From Kitasatospora acidiphila (lineage in GTDB: Bacteria; Actinomycetota; Actinomycetes; Streptomycetales; Streptomycetaceae), in NCBI RefSeq assembly GCF_006636205.1, contig NZ_VIGB01000003.1, positions 6,946,501 to 7,010,500 of the forward strand: 64,000 nt of DNA. The letters are read 5' to 3'. A program made the position numbers and the translations under genes. Shown in pieces: positions 18,475 to 27,229 of the stretch (within the stretch, counting starts at the first letter, position 1; each line of letters begins with the position of its first letter). A model generated the notes under the pieces. The model worked only from the letters and a program-made list of their open reading frames with translations. It had not been told where the DNA came from and searched no databases.

Positions 18475-20718
18475 TCACCAGTGCGGAGCCGCCGTGCGAT
18501 CCGGCAAGTCGGCCAGCACCTCGGGCAGTTCGGTGAAGTAGCCGATGGCGAGCCGCTTGGTGGCGCGGGTCAGGGCGACGTAGAGGTCGCTCAGGCCGCG
18601 CGGCGACTCGGCCAGGATGGCGGCCGGCTCCAGGGTCAGCACGGTGTCGAACTCCAGGCCCTTGGCCTCGGCCACCGTCAGCACCGCAGCCCGGGGGTCC
18701 AGGCGCAGCTTCCCGCGCAGGGCCCGCGGCACGATCACCGCGCAGCGGCCCGGAAATCGGGTCGCCGCGGTGACCAGCGCGCCCAGTGCCGCCGAGTCGG
18801 CCAGCAGGGTGGACCAGGGCTCGATGTCGCCGTCGCGCACCGCGCGCGGCGGTGTCGCGGCGCTGTCCAGCTGTCGAAGCACCTCGGCCGCCGGGCGCGC
18901 GATCTCGCTGGGCGTGCGGTAGTTGACCGTGAGCGGGGCCAGTCGCCAGCGGGTGCCGACATAGGGCTCCAGCGCCCGCTGCCAGGAGGATGCACCGCCG
19001 CGGTCACCGGTCTGGGCGAGGTCGCCGACCAGGGTCATCGAGCGGCTCGGGCAGCGGCGCATCAGCAACCGCCAGGCCATCGCCGAGAGTTCCTGCGCCT
19101 CGTCCACGATGATGTGCCCGTACACCCAGGTGCGGTCGGCAGCGGCCCGCTCGGCGGGGGAGCGCAGGTCCGACGTGCGGTGCCGCTCGGCCAGCCGTTC
19201 GGCGTCCACCAGGTCGAAGGCGGACAGCAGTTCCTCGCCGCCGTCCAGGTCGACCGAGCGGGAGCCGTAGGCGATGTCCAGCACCTCCTGGGCGTACTCC
19301 AGGCGTTGGCGCTGCTCGTCCGCCTCGCGGGCAGCGGCCGAGGCCTGCTCGGCGAGGTCGGCGCCGAGCAGCTCGGCGGCCTCGTCGAGCAGTGGGACGT
19401 CGGCCGGGGTCCAGCCGTGGTCGGCCGCGCGGTGCAGCAGGGCGCGCTCGGCGGCGGTGAACTCCGGTGCGGCGGCGGCGATTCGGCCGGGGTCGCCGAA
19501 CAGCTCGGTGAGCAGCCGCTGCGGGGTGAGCAACGGCCAGAGCCGGTCCAGGAGTTGCTTGAGCTCAGGGGTGGCGCGCAGGTCCCGGCGGATCTCGGCG
19601 AGGTCGCCTTCGTCCAGCAGGCCGGTGCCGCCGATCCGCCGGACGTACTGCTCGGTGAGCGCCGCCACGATCTCCCGCTCCAGCAACGGTCGTGCCGCGT
19701 TGTGCAGTTCACCGCTCGCCCGGGCCAGATCGCGGGCCCGGCGGCAGGCGGTGGGCGTCAGCGGCAGGGGCTGCCGCTCGAAGGGGAGTTGCAGGGGTTC
19801 CTCGGGGACCCACTGGCGGTCGCGCACCGCCCGCGCCAGCACGTCCAGCATCGCGGGCCGGCCCTTGAGCTCGGCTGCCTCGGCGGTTTCGGCGGCGGTG
19901 GCGGTCAGGCCCGGGTAGAGCTCGCCGATGGTGGCCAGCCGCACTCCGGTCTCGCCGAGCGACGGGAGCACCTGCTCGATGTAGCGAAGGAACGCGGGGT
20001 TGGGGCCGACGATCAGCACCACCCGACGGGCCAGTCGGTCGCGATGGGTGTACAGCAGGTAGGCCGCGCGGTGCAGGGCGACGGCGGTCTTGCCGGTGCC
20101 GGGACCGCCCTGGACCACCAGCACGCCGCGGTGGTCGGCGCGGATCACGGCATCCTGCTCGGCCTGGATGGTGGCCACGATCTCGCCCATCCGGCCGGTG
20201 CGGTCAGCGGTGACGGCGGCCAGCAGGGCGGCCTCGCCGGAAACGGCGGACTCGGCGTCCACCAGGTCGAGTCGGTCGAGCTGCTCGTGTTGGTCGAGTT
20301 GCTCGTCATGGAGCGCGACCACCCGGCGGCCGCTGGTGGTCAGATGCCGGCGGCGGCGCACACCGTCGCGGCGCAGGGCGGTCGCGGTGTAGAAGGGGCG
20401 GGCGGCCGGGGCTCGCCAATCGATCAGCAGCGGGGTGTGGTCCTCGTCGTCCGCGCGCAGCCCTAGCCGGCCGATGTGGTGCACCTGGCCATCCGTCAGG
20501 TCGAGGCGGCCGAAGCAGAGTCCCTGCTCCACCGCGTCCAGGGCGGCGAGCTGCGCCCCGAGTTCGACCGCGGTGCTCTCCCGCTCGGCGGCGGCCTGAT
20601 GGGAGCCGGTGGCCTGGGCGAGCGCTTGGTCACGACGCATGGCGGTCTGCGCACGCAGGGCGTCGAGGCGGGCGTAGGCGGTGGTGACGAACCGTTGCTC
20701 CTGGTCGAGCTCCGTCAT
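18475..20718 (-). CDS. HelD-type UvrD/Rep-like ATPase (RNA polymerase-associated)
   Basis: A 747-residue superfamily 1 ATPase. The N-terminal ~100 residues form a long antiparallel coiled coil (EQRFVTTAYARLDALRAQ...), as in the HelD arm that enters RNA polymerase channels. A PLLIDWRAPAARPFY motif, Walker A GGPGTGKTAVALHRAAYLLY, Walker B HIIVDEAQELS, LVGDLAQ and a C-terminal VALTRATKRLAI block complete the helicase core. HelD proteins release stalled RNA polymerase from DNA, and relatives (HelR) give rifamycin tolerance. Start at the ATG with AAGGAG 9 bases upstream. Unlike the monooxygenase gene at 56.1 kb, no 19-bp rifamycin-type inverted repeat is visible upstream. The start codon overlaps the -35 box of the divergent gene. 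Confidence 0.9.
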   Translation of the reverse strand: MTELDQEQRFVTTAYARLDALRAQTAMRRDQALAQATGSHQAAAERESTAVELGAQLAALDAVEQGLCFGRLDLTDGQVHHIGRLGLRADDEDHTPLLIDWRAPAARPFYTATALRRDGVRRRRHLTTSGRRVVALHDEQLDQHEQLDRLDLVDAESAVSGEAALLAAVTADRTGRMGEIVATIQAEQDAVIRADHRGVLVVQGGPGTGKTAVALHRAAYLLYTHRDRLARRVVLIVGPNPAFLRYIEQVLPSLGETGVRLATIGELYPGLTATAAETAEAAELKGRPAMLDVLARAVRDRQWVPEEPLQLPFERQPLPLTPTACRRARDLARASGELHNAARPLLEREIVAALTEQYVRRIGGTGLLDEGDLAEIRRDLRATPELKQLLDRLWPLLTPQRLLTELFGDPGRIAAAAPEFTAAERALLHRAADHGWTPADVPLLDEAAELLGADLAEQASAAAREADEQRQRLEYAQEVLDIAYGSRSVDLDGGEELLSAFDLVDAERLAERHRTSDLRSPAERAAADRTWVYGHIIVDEAQELSAMAWRLLMRRCPSRSMTLVGDLAQTGDRGGASSWQRALEPYVGTRWRLAPLTVNYRTPSEIARPAAEVLRQLDSAATPPRAVRDGDIEPWSTLLADSAALGALVTAATRFPGRCAVIVPRALRGKLRLDPRAAVLTVAEAKGLEFDTVLTLEPAAILAESPRGLSDLYVALTRATKRLAIGYFTELPEVLADLPDRTAAPHW

Positions 20719-20747
20719 TGACAGGATCTCCTTGCTGGCGGTATAAT
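20718..20747 (+). promoter_or_regulatory. consensus sigma-70-type promoter for the DUF2785 gene
   Basis: TTGACA at 20718-20723 and TATAAT at 20742-20747 with an 18-bp spacer, both perfect consensus boxes, reading rightward. The -35 box starts in the start codon of the divergent helicase gene. TCCCT-AC-AGGGA, an inverted repeat at 20747-20758, overlaps the expected start site. Confidence 0.8.
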
Positions 20748-20782
20748 CCCTACAGGGACTGTTATGTGAGCCTCCATCAAAC

Positions 20783-21643
20783 ATGGCTCAAAGAGTCATG
20801 GTAGCCAGGTGGGGGGCTGACGCGTTGCCGCATGCGCGGATTGACTGGGCCCGTCTCGCCACCACCGGGTTCCCGTTCCCCACTGAGACCCCCGTGCGGG
20901 AGCTCATCGACGAACTGGCGGCCATGCTGAGCTCGCCCGACCCGGTGGTGCGCGACGACCACGGCTACACCGCCACCGCGCAGTGGGTTCGCGAAGGCCG
21001 GCTCGACGGGCAGCTGACCGCACTCGGCGAGGCCGCCGTGGCGCGGTTCGACCACCCCGAGGTGCAGGCGCGCAGCTTCGCGCCGCTGGTGCTGCGGTGC
21101 GTGCTGACACGACGCCAGGAGATGCCCGGCGCCGTCGACCAGGCCACCGTCCAGCGCTGGTACGCCGCCTTCGCCCGCTGGTACCCGGCCGAGCCCGACG
21201 CCCGCGGCTGGGACGACCGCCTCGGCTGGCTGCATGCCGTCGCCCACGGCGCCGACGCGGCCGCCGCCTTCGCCCGTGCGCTCCCCGAGCACCGCGCCGA
21301 CATCCTCGACCTCTGCGCCCGCCGGATCGCGGCGGTCGACGCCGAACAGCGGTACCTCCAGTTGGAGGACGCCCGCCTGGCCCGGGCGATCGCCGGCATC
21401 CTGCTGGAGCCCGGCCTCACCGAGGCGGAGGCGACCGGCTGGCTCGACGTGCCGGCCAAGGCCTTGGAGGGCGGCGGGCCCGGCCCGGTTCCCGTCTGGG
21501 CGTTCAACATCTTCGCCACCCTCCAGGCGCTCCATGTGCAGCTGACGCGCGGCCTGGTGGACGGCGGTGTGCCACCGCATGCGCAGGCGGTGGCCGACCG
21601 GGCACTGGAGCTGCTGCGGCTGCCTTGCCCTTGGCTCGCCTGA
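20783..21643 (+). CDS. DUF2785 domain-containing protein
   Basis: An up to 286-residue helical protein resembling DUF2785: VRELIDELAAMLSSPDPVVRDDHGYTATAQWVREG early on, then RSFAPLVLRCVLTR and a series of helical HEAT-like segments (GWDDRLGWLHAVAHGADAAAAFARA). The function of the family is unknown. The ATG at 20783 has no clear ribosome binding site. A TTG at 20825 (LPHARIDW) preceded by GGGGGG could be the true start, so the first 14 residues are uncertain. The gene has an unusually strong promoter for this genome and is divergent from the HelD-type gene. Confidence 0.75.
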   Translation: MAQRVMVARWGADALPHARIDWARLATTGFPFPTETPVRELIDELAAMLSSPDPVVRDDHGYTATAQWVREGRLDGQLTALGEAAVARFDHPEVQARSFAPLVLRCVLTRRQEMPGAVDQATVQRWYAAFARWYPAEPDARGWDDRLGWLHAVAHGADAAAAFARALPEHRADILDLCARRIAAVDAEQRYLQLEDARLARAIAGILLEPGLTEAEATGWLDVPAKALEGGGPGPVPVWAFNIFATLQALHVQLTRGLVDGGVPPHAQAVADRALELLRLPCPWLA

Positions 21644-21736
21644 GCCCCGCATACCCGGCCCGAGAGTGCACGGTCCGGCCACGGAACAGTCACAGGTGTT
21701 CGAATCGTCGGTGCGCGGCTCGGTGCGCGGGCCAGC

Positions 21737-23038
21737 ATGCGCACCATGGGTAGAGACCGGTACGTCGACTTCCTCCGCGCCTTCTCGATCTGCCTGGTGG
21801 TGCTCGGCCACTGGCTGATCACCGGGCTGGTGCGCGCACCCGACGGGACCATCACGGCACCGGAGCTGCTGGCGACCATCCCCTGGACCCAGTGGCTGAC
21901 CCTCGGATTCCAGATCATGCCGCTCTTCTTCCTCGCCGGTGGCCATGCGGCGGCCGGCTCCTGGGCCGGCCGGAGCCAGTCCGCAGGCGGCTGGGTGCGG
22001 TCACGAGCCCTGCGGCTGCTGGTGCCGACCGCCGGGTACGCGGCACTGGTCCTGCTCGCGGTCGGGATCAGCACCGCGCTCGGGGTGGACCGGCCGACCC
22101 TGGCGCTGGTCGGCTGGGCGCTCGGCATGCAGTTCTGGTTCCTGCCGGTCTACCTGCTGCTCAGCGCCGCAACTCCGCTGCTGCACGCCGCACATCGCAG
22201 GTGGGGTGTGCTGGTGCCGGTGGCCCTGGGTGCGGCCTCCCTGCTCCTCGGTCACACCCAACTGGCCCCGCTCAACTACCTGTTGGTCTGGGGCACCGCG
22301 TACCAGCTCGGCTTCTGCTGGCACGACGGGCAGTTGACCGGGCACCGGCTGACTGCGCCCGCACTGCTGACGACGGGCGCCGCGGCCTTCGCGCTGCTGG
22401 TCGGCTTCGGGCCGTACCCGGTCAGCCTGATCCTGGTCACGGGGGAGGCGGTGAGCAACACCAACCCGCCCTCACCCGCCATGCTCGCCTGGGTAGTTGC
22501 CCAGACCGGCCTGTGCCTGCTGCTGGCCCCACCGGCCCGGCGGCTGCTGGCGCGCGACCGGATCTGGCGCCTGGTCTTGCCGCTGGGCAGCACCAGCATG
22601 ACCCTCTACCTCTGGCACATGGTGCCCGTGCTCGCCCTCGCCGCCGCCCTCTACCTCACCGACCTTGCCCCCGAACCCAGTTACGGCTCCAGCCCCTGGT
22701 GGCTGCTGCGCCTGCCCTGGCTGCTCCTGCTCGCCGCGCTGCTCCCCCTGCTCCTGGCCGCCCTCACCCCACTGAACCGCCTGCTCGCCCGCCTCCACAC
22801 CGCCCTGCGCCCCACCGCCCCCGTGGGCCCCGCCGGCCTCGCCGCCCTCACCCTCGGCCTGGCCCTGACCACCGTCGCCCTCACCCGGTGGGCCACCTCC
22901 GGCTTCGCCACCGGCGGCACCTTCCCGCTGAGCACGGCGCTGGAGTTCGCCGCTGGGCTGGCGTGCCTGGCACTGGCGGGCTGGAGTCGCGGCCGCGAGA
23001 GGAGCCCGGGGCGGGAGTGCGTGCAAGCGGGCGGCTAG
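21737..23038 (+). CDS. acyltransferase 3 family membrane protein
   Basis: A 433-residue polytopic membrane protein with about ten hydrophobic helices. It begins with the family signature DRYVDFLRAFSICLVVLGHW, where the arginine and histidine are the conserved catalytic-region residues. LFFLAGGHAAAGSW, QFWFLPVYLL and STSMTLYLWHMVPV follow in family order. Members O-acylate sugars or antibiotics at the membrane. The substrate here is unknown. The C-terminal ~90 residues are Leu/Ala-rich helices and a basic tail. Two hairpins follow the stop. Confidence 0.88.
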   Translation: MRTMGRDRYVDFLRAFSICLVVLGHWLITGLVRAPDGTITAPELLATIPWTQWLTLGFQIMPLFFLAGGHAAAGSWAGRSQSAGGWVRSRALRLLVPTAGYAALVLLAVGISTALGVDRPTLALVGWALGMQFWFLPVYLLLSAATPLLHAAHRRWGVLVPVALGAASLLLGHTQLAPLNYLLVWGTAYQLGFCWHDGQLTGHRLTAPALLTTGAAAFALLVGFGPYPVSLILVTGEAVSNTNPPSPAMLAWVVAQTGLCLLLAPPARRLLARDRIWRLVLPLGSTSMTLYLWHMVPVLALAAALYLTDLAPEPSYGSSPWWLLRLPWLLLLAALLPLLLAALTPLNRLLARLHTALRPTAPVGPAGLAALTLGLALTTVALTRWATSGFATGGTFPLSTALEFAAGLACLALAGWSRGRERSPGRECVQAGG

Positions 23039-23040
23039 CC

Positions 23041-23110
23041 CTGCCCGTTGAGCCGACGGGCAGGAGGGGCCGGTGGCCGTGGTCGGCCGGGGGTAATCCG
23101 GCCGACCACG
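23041..23110 (+). terminator. two consecutive terminator hairpins
   Basis: First hairpin 23041-23063 (CTGCCCGT with ACGGGCAG). Second 23078-23110, a perfect 13-bp stem (TGGTCGGCCGG core) with a 7-base loop. The second can also serve the minus-strand small gene that ends at 23115. Confidence 0.8.
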
Positions 23111-23114
23111 CGGA

Positions 23115-23390
23115 CTAGTCGACTTGAGCGCGACCACCGAGCCCGAATCCGGGGCCACTGCTCACCGCATTCTGTGCCGTGCGAGGGCCGCACATCCAGC
23201 CGGGGATCCAGCAAGCTGCGATGAGTACCGACGCCGCGATGCCGACCATCAGCGTCGGAAGGCCCGGGGAGGGCTTGGTGCGTCGTCGGGCCGACAGGTG
23301 GCCGCCGGCCCGGCCGGGTTGGTGCGGATGCGACGACGGGTCTGTGCTGGTGCGGGGGTGATTCTGGTCGCCGCCGTGGTGCATGGACAT
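23115..23390 (-). CDS. possible small membrane protein
   Basis: A 91-residue reading frame with a His/Pro/Arg-rich N-terminus and one good transmembrane segment (TLMVGIAASVLIAACWIPGW, residues ~47-66), ending just before the strong hairpin at 23078-23110. There is no clear ribosome binding site, but the sequence just upstream (23391-23470) is AT-rich, as a promoter would be. No family is recognised; it could be a chance frame. Confidence 0.3.
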   Translation of the reverse strand: MSMHHGGDQNHPRTSTDPSSHPHQPGRAGGHLSARRRTKPSPGLPTLMVGIAASVLIAACWIPGWMCGPRTAQNAVSSGPGFGLGGRAQVD

Positions 23391-23827
23391 CTAAAGGTTA
23401 CCGATGCCTCTCTGCCATATGTCCGATAGTCAGTTGATCACATGGCACTCTATGGCACTCAAAGTGCCACCACCAAGTCAGGGGCAGTCCAGGCACGTTG
23501 CTGCTGGTCACGATGACATGCAGGCCCTGCGAGGCCCGAGTGGCGGATGGTGCTAATGGGCCCCGAAAGCGTGAAGCCAGGGCCGCTCGCTGGACCGGCG
23601 GCTGCTTGATCCAGTAGCTTGCCGCAGCGAGGCAGTGCCCGCGGGCTCAACCGTGCCTGCCAAGGTGAGGGCGGTCGCGGCCAAGCGGCCGTCAGCCAGA
23701 TCCAGGCGGTACGGGAGCCTCAGGCGCCGTTCGACAGCATCGGCGATCTGGCGAGGTCGGCGGGCCCGGCGGCACACGGTCCCGACCTCACGCTTCCAGG
23801 ATCAGCGGTTGGCCAGAGTCCGGATCC
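23391..23827. other. gene-poor intergenic region
   Basis: No convincing gene is visible in these 437 bp. The left part (23391-23470) is much more AT-rich than the surroundings and holds the GGCACT repeats described separately. The right part has fragmentary frames, for example IADAVERRLRLPYRLDLADG on the minus strand around 23640-23760, which could be a decayed gene remnant. Confidence 0.5.
23442..23469. repeat. clustered GGCACT direct and inverted repeats
   Basis: ATGGCACTC occurs twice in tandem (10-bp period, 23442-23460) and is followed by an inverted copy, so TGGCACT-CAA-AGTGCCA forms a 7-bp-arm hairpin at 23453-23469. A 10-bp spacing in an AT-rich intergenic region suggests a protein-binding site. 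Confidence 0.5.
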
Positions 23828-26800
23828 TCACCCCTGAAGGATCGCTTTCGCGGAACTCCGGGCCCTCGCAGCCTCCCCATGCTCCCCCAGCCGCGTCAGC
23901 AGGTCTGCGAGCGCTTGGAGTGCTTCTGCCTCTTCGTGCTGATGGCGAAGCCGGTGTAGCACTTCCACCGCTGCCGTGAGGTGGAGGCGAGCGCCTTCCA
24001 GTTGTCCGACGGCCGCCTCGGCGGTGCCGAGTCCGCGGGCGGCCATGGCACATCCGTGGTCCGCGCCGAGGGCTGTACCAAGCGGCAATGCCTCCTGGTA
24101 CCAGGAGATGGCCTCCCGGTGCCGCCCGGCGCGGCGGAGCAGGTCACCGATGATGATCAGGCTCTCAAGTTGGGCCCAGCGGTCGCCGGCACGACGGAAG
24201 ACGTCGAGTGCGGTGCTCGCCAGGTGGTGGGCCCGCTCCCAGTCAGCGGGTAGATCCAGGGCTGCGATCAGGTTCATTTGAGCACCGGCCAGTTCATGAG
24301 CAGGCATGATCGGTGCGCCGATGGTGAGACAGCGTTCCAGCACCGCCCGCGCTGAGGCCATCTCGCCCTTCTCCACGAGCAGGTGACCGAGATTGCTGAG
24401 CGCGGTCACTTCCAGTCGGGTGTTGCCGATCTGACGGAAGCCGACCAGCGACTCCTCCAGCAGCGCGATGGCCGACTCGTGGTCACCGAGGTAGATCATG
24501 ATGATGCCCATGTTGTTGCGGATCCGGTCCGCTTGCCGGGAGTTGCCGTAACTCAGGCTTATCGCCAGGGCAGCCTGCTGGGACTTCAGGGCGGCCTGGA
24601 AGTCGCCGGCCTTCCCGTTCAGCACACCGGCTTGGGACGTGGCCTCGGCGATCCCTTCCAGATCACCGGCCTGCCTGGCAGTAGCCAGAGCTCGAGGGTT
24701 GACCGCCACCGCCTGTGGAAACTGCGCCAAGTGGCCGTGAACGGCGACCAGGTCGAGCAGCGCTCGTGTCTCGGCACGGCCGTCGCCCACCGTATGCCAG
24801 TATTCGGCGGCCTCGCTGTGGAGTGTGATGGCTTCTGCCCAGAATCCTTCGGCATCAAGGAAGCCCCCCAATGCATGGGTGAGCCAGGCAGCTTCACGGC
24901 CTGCCGGTACAGCCGTTTCTCCTGATGCCGACGGAACGAGACCCCGGCTGCTGTCGGCGGCATGGCGGAGCACGCTGAGTAGTTCGCTGAGTCGGCTGGA
25001 CAGCCAGTCGCGGACGGCGGCCGGTTCCTGCCATGAACGGGCCCAGGCGGTCGCGGTGAGCTCAGGAGGGATGTCCAGACGGAGTCGGTGGGGGTAGAGC
25101 ATCCGATCGGCCCGATCGACCGCGTCGATGGTGAACCGGATCAGCCGTGACAGTGCGGCCTGTTCGGTGGCACCGGGGTCGGTCCGATGCTCCAGCCCCG
25201 CGGCGAACTCGGCCATGAGGTCGTGGAACGCGTAGTTCTCGGGAACGGGCTCCTGCAGCAGATGGGTTTCGATCAGTTCCTCAAGGGCCCGTTCAGTGGC
25301 GGTCAGTGACCTGCCGAGCAATGCTGTGGCGGCGAACTGGTCGAAGCGGGTGCCTGGATAGAGGCTTAGCAGCCGGAACGATTCCTGATGCTCAGCGGAT
25401 AGCGAGCGGTACGACAGTTCGAGGATCGGTGCCAGATCGCGGCCGGTGTCATGGAGTTCGTCGAGCAGTCGGGTGCTGTGTCGCAACCGTTGCAGTAGGT
25501 GCTCAAGGGTCCAGCTCGATCGGGTTTTGAAGCGGGTGGCGACCAGTTCGACGGCATAGGGGTGCCGGAGGCAGCAGTGGACGATCTCCTCGATCTGGGC
25601 GGGATCGTTTGCGCGCTCCGGTCCCACCAGCGAACGGAAGAGCTCTGTCGCCTGGCTGACGGGCAGCGCGTCCAGCACGATGTGGTGGGCGCTGGGTAGT
25701 TCGTGGAGTCCGCGGCGGCTGGTCAGCAGGATTAGCGACCGGCAGGCCATCGGCAGTAGCTCGCGCACCTGGTCCGCGCCGGCGACGTCGTCAAGGACGA
25801 CTACGCATTGCCGGTCGGCGAGCAATTGGTGCCAAAGGCCGATGCGTTTCTCATGCTCGGTCGGGATGCTTCGTGGTGGCAGCTCGAAGGCTCGCAGCAG
25901 AGCGATGAGTACGGCCTGTGGTGTGAGCGTTCGCTGGGTCGCCGAGTGGGCGTGCAGGGCGACCAGGATCTGCCCGTCCGGGTATCGGCTGCGCAGTTGG
26001 ACTGCCGCATGCACGGCGAGGCTGGTCTTGCCGGTGCCGCCGAGGCCGCTGATGACGCGCGGGCCGGTCAGTGCGGGGTCGGTGGCCCGCTCCAGTTCTT
26101 GCTCGCGGCCGACCAGGGGACGAAGAGTGGGCAGGTTGTTCGGGGCGGCCAGCCAGATCGGCGCCGCGACAATGGAGTCGGAGGTTCGGGGTGCGGCGGG
26201 TGCGCCGCCCGGTGGTGCGACCGGCGTGGGGCCGACCGGTGGTGCGACCGGCGTGCGGCCGACCGGTGGCCGGGGGAGGAGCTCGGAGACTGGTACGCCG
26301 GCCAGGATGCGCTCGTGCAGCCAGGTCAACTCGCGGCCCGGGTCGGTACCCAGGCGTTCCTGCAGAGTGCGTCTGGCGCGCTGATAGAGAGCCAGGGCTT
26401 CGGACTGGCGGCCGGCGCCGTACATGGCGGCCATCAGACGGGCGGTGAGCACCTGATCCGTGTCGTGGAGGGCAGCCAAGGGCGAGAGTTCGGGGATCAC
26501 GTCTGAGAACCGGCCGAGCCGGAGGCTGATGGTGGCCCGGGTGATGGCGGCCCAGAGATGGGTGGCGTGCATGTCGGCGCGGGCGCCTTGTGCCCACTCG
26601 CCGCGAAGGCCGGCCAGTGGGTCTCCTTGCCAGAGCGCTTCGGCTGCGGTCATCAGCGCGATGGCCTGCTCGTCTTCGCCCTGGTCTGCGTAGGCGCGAG
26701 CTTGGTTGGCGAGTCGGCGGAACCGGTGGTAGTCCACCTGATGCGGATCGCTTTCGAGGACATAGGCGTGGCCATGGCTGCCGATCGAGACGGTAGGCGT

Positions 26801-27052
26801 GGCGGGTCCTTCGGTCTCGGAACCGGTTCGGAGGGCGCGCCGGAGCTTCGAGATCAGCGGATAGAGGCTCGCAGCCGGGTCGGTGGGCAGTTGGTCGGCC
26901 CAGAGCCGGTCTGCAAGCGTGTCGAGGGAGAGTGGCCGCCCGATGTCGACGGCCAGTGCAGCGAGCAGGCAGCGGAGCTTCTCTGGGCCGAGCTTGCTGC
27001 GGTTCCCCGCCACCACCATGTCGACCGTGCCGAGCAGTCGCAGCTCTACCAA
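23828..27052 (-). CDS. AfsR/SARP-family regulator with NB-ARC and TPR domains
   Basis: A ~1074-residue STAND regulator. Order: an OmpR-like winged-helix domain (residues ~1-90, VELRLLGTVDMVVAGNRSKL), a bacterial transcriptional activation domain (~95-245, VDYHRFRRLANQARAYADQG to LTWLHERILAG), a Pro-rich linker with VGPTPVAPP repeats, an NB-ARC ATPase (Walker A GLGGTGKTSLAVHA, Walker B CVVVLDDVAG, ILLTSRRGL) and a C-terminal TPR array (~700-1070). SARPs activate secondary-metabolite genes from direct repeats. I place the start at TTG 27052, where GGGAGA lies 5 bases upstream and the domain begins at once as in relatives. No biosynthetic cluster adjoins it. Codon third positions look less GC-rich than in the neighbours. 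Confidence 0.88.
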   Translation of the reverse strand: MVELRLLGTVDMVVAGNRSKLGPEKLRCLLAALAVDIGRPLSLDTLADRLWADQLPTDPAASLYPLISKLRRALRTGSETEGPATPTVSIGSHGHAYVLESDPHQVDYHRFRRLANQARAYADQGEDEQAIALMTAAEALWQGDPLAGLRGEWAQGARADMHATHLWAAITRATISLRLGRFSDVIPELSPLAALHDTDQVLTARLMAAMYGAGRQSEALALYQRARRTLQERLGTDPGRELTWLHERILAGVPVSELLPRPPVGRTPVAPPVGPTPVAPPGGAPAAPRTSDSIVAAPIWLAAPNNLPTLRPLVGREQELERATDPALTGPRVISGLGGTGKTSLAVHAAVQLRSRYPDGQILVALHAHSATQRTLTPQAVLIALLRAFELPPRSIPTEHEKRIGLWHQLLADRQCVVVLDDVAGADQVRELLPMACRSLILLTSRRGLHELPSAHHIVLDALPVSQATELFRSLVGPERANDPAQIEEIVHCCLRHPYAVELVATRFKTRSSWTLEHLLQRLRHSTRLLDELHDTGRDLAPILELSYRSLSAEHQESFRLLSLYPGTRFDQFAATALLGRSLTATERALEELIETHLLQEPVPENYAFHDLMAEFAAGLEHRTDPGATEQAALSRLIRFTIDAVDRADRMLYPHRLRLDIPPELTATAWARSWQEPAAVRDWLSSRLSELLSVLRHAADSSRGLVPSASGETAVPAGREAAWLTHALGGFLDAEGFWAEAITLHSEAAEYWHTVGDGRAETRALLDLVAVHGHLAQFPQAVAVNPRALATARQAGDLEGIAEATSQAGVLNGKAGDFQAALKSQQAALAISLSYGNSRQADRIRNNMGIIMIYLGDHESAIALLEESLVGFRQIGNTRLEVTALSNLGHLLVEKGEMASARAVLERCLTIGAPIMPAHELAGAQMNLIAALDLPADWERAHHLASTALDVFRRAGDRWAQLESLIIIGDLLRRAGRHREAISWYQEALPLGTALGADHGCAMAARGLGTAEAAVGQLEGARLHLTAAVEVLHRLRHQHEEAEALQALADLLTRLGEHGEAARARSSAKAILQG

Positions 27053-27229
27053 GGATCTCTCCCATCGGTCGGGCACCACCCCGCACCGCACATAGCAGAG
27101 ATGTAGGCGGGGTAGAGAACACTCCACCATGCCTCGCTGGTTGTGCAAAGTATCTGGCGATAATCGATTGAACGGAGCATAAAAAGACGGAAGTTGATCG
27201 ATTGGAGAGCGACTGGAGGTAGGGCATTC
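27053..27229. promoter_or_regulatory. divergent promoter region of the two STAND genes
   Basis: AT-rich 177 bp between the AfsR-like gene and the NLR-like gene. It holds a GATAAT -10-like box at 27159-27164 and a direct repeat ATCGATTG at 27163-27170 and 27197-27204, a 34-bp period. Direct repeats are the usual SARP binding form, so autoregulation is possible. Confidence 0.4.

Noticed and set aside
18475..20718. Rifamycin-associated element controlling the HelD-type gene
   Set aside because: The upstream region has only a 12-bp inverted repeat (TCCCTACAGGGA), not the 19-bp form seen before rox.
20742..20747. TATAAT as the promoter of the helicase gene
   Set aside because: It reads rightward with a perfect -35 at 20718; on the helicase strand no comparable pair of boxes is visible.
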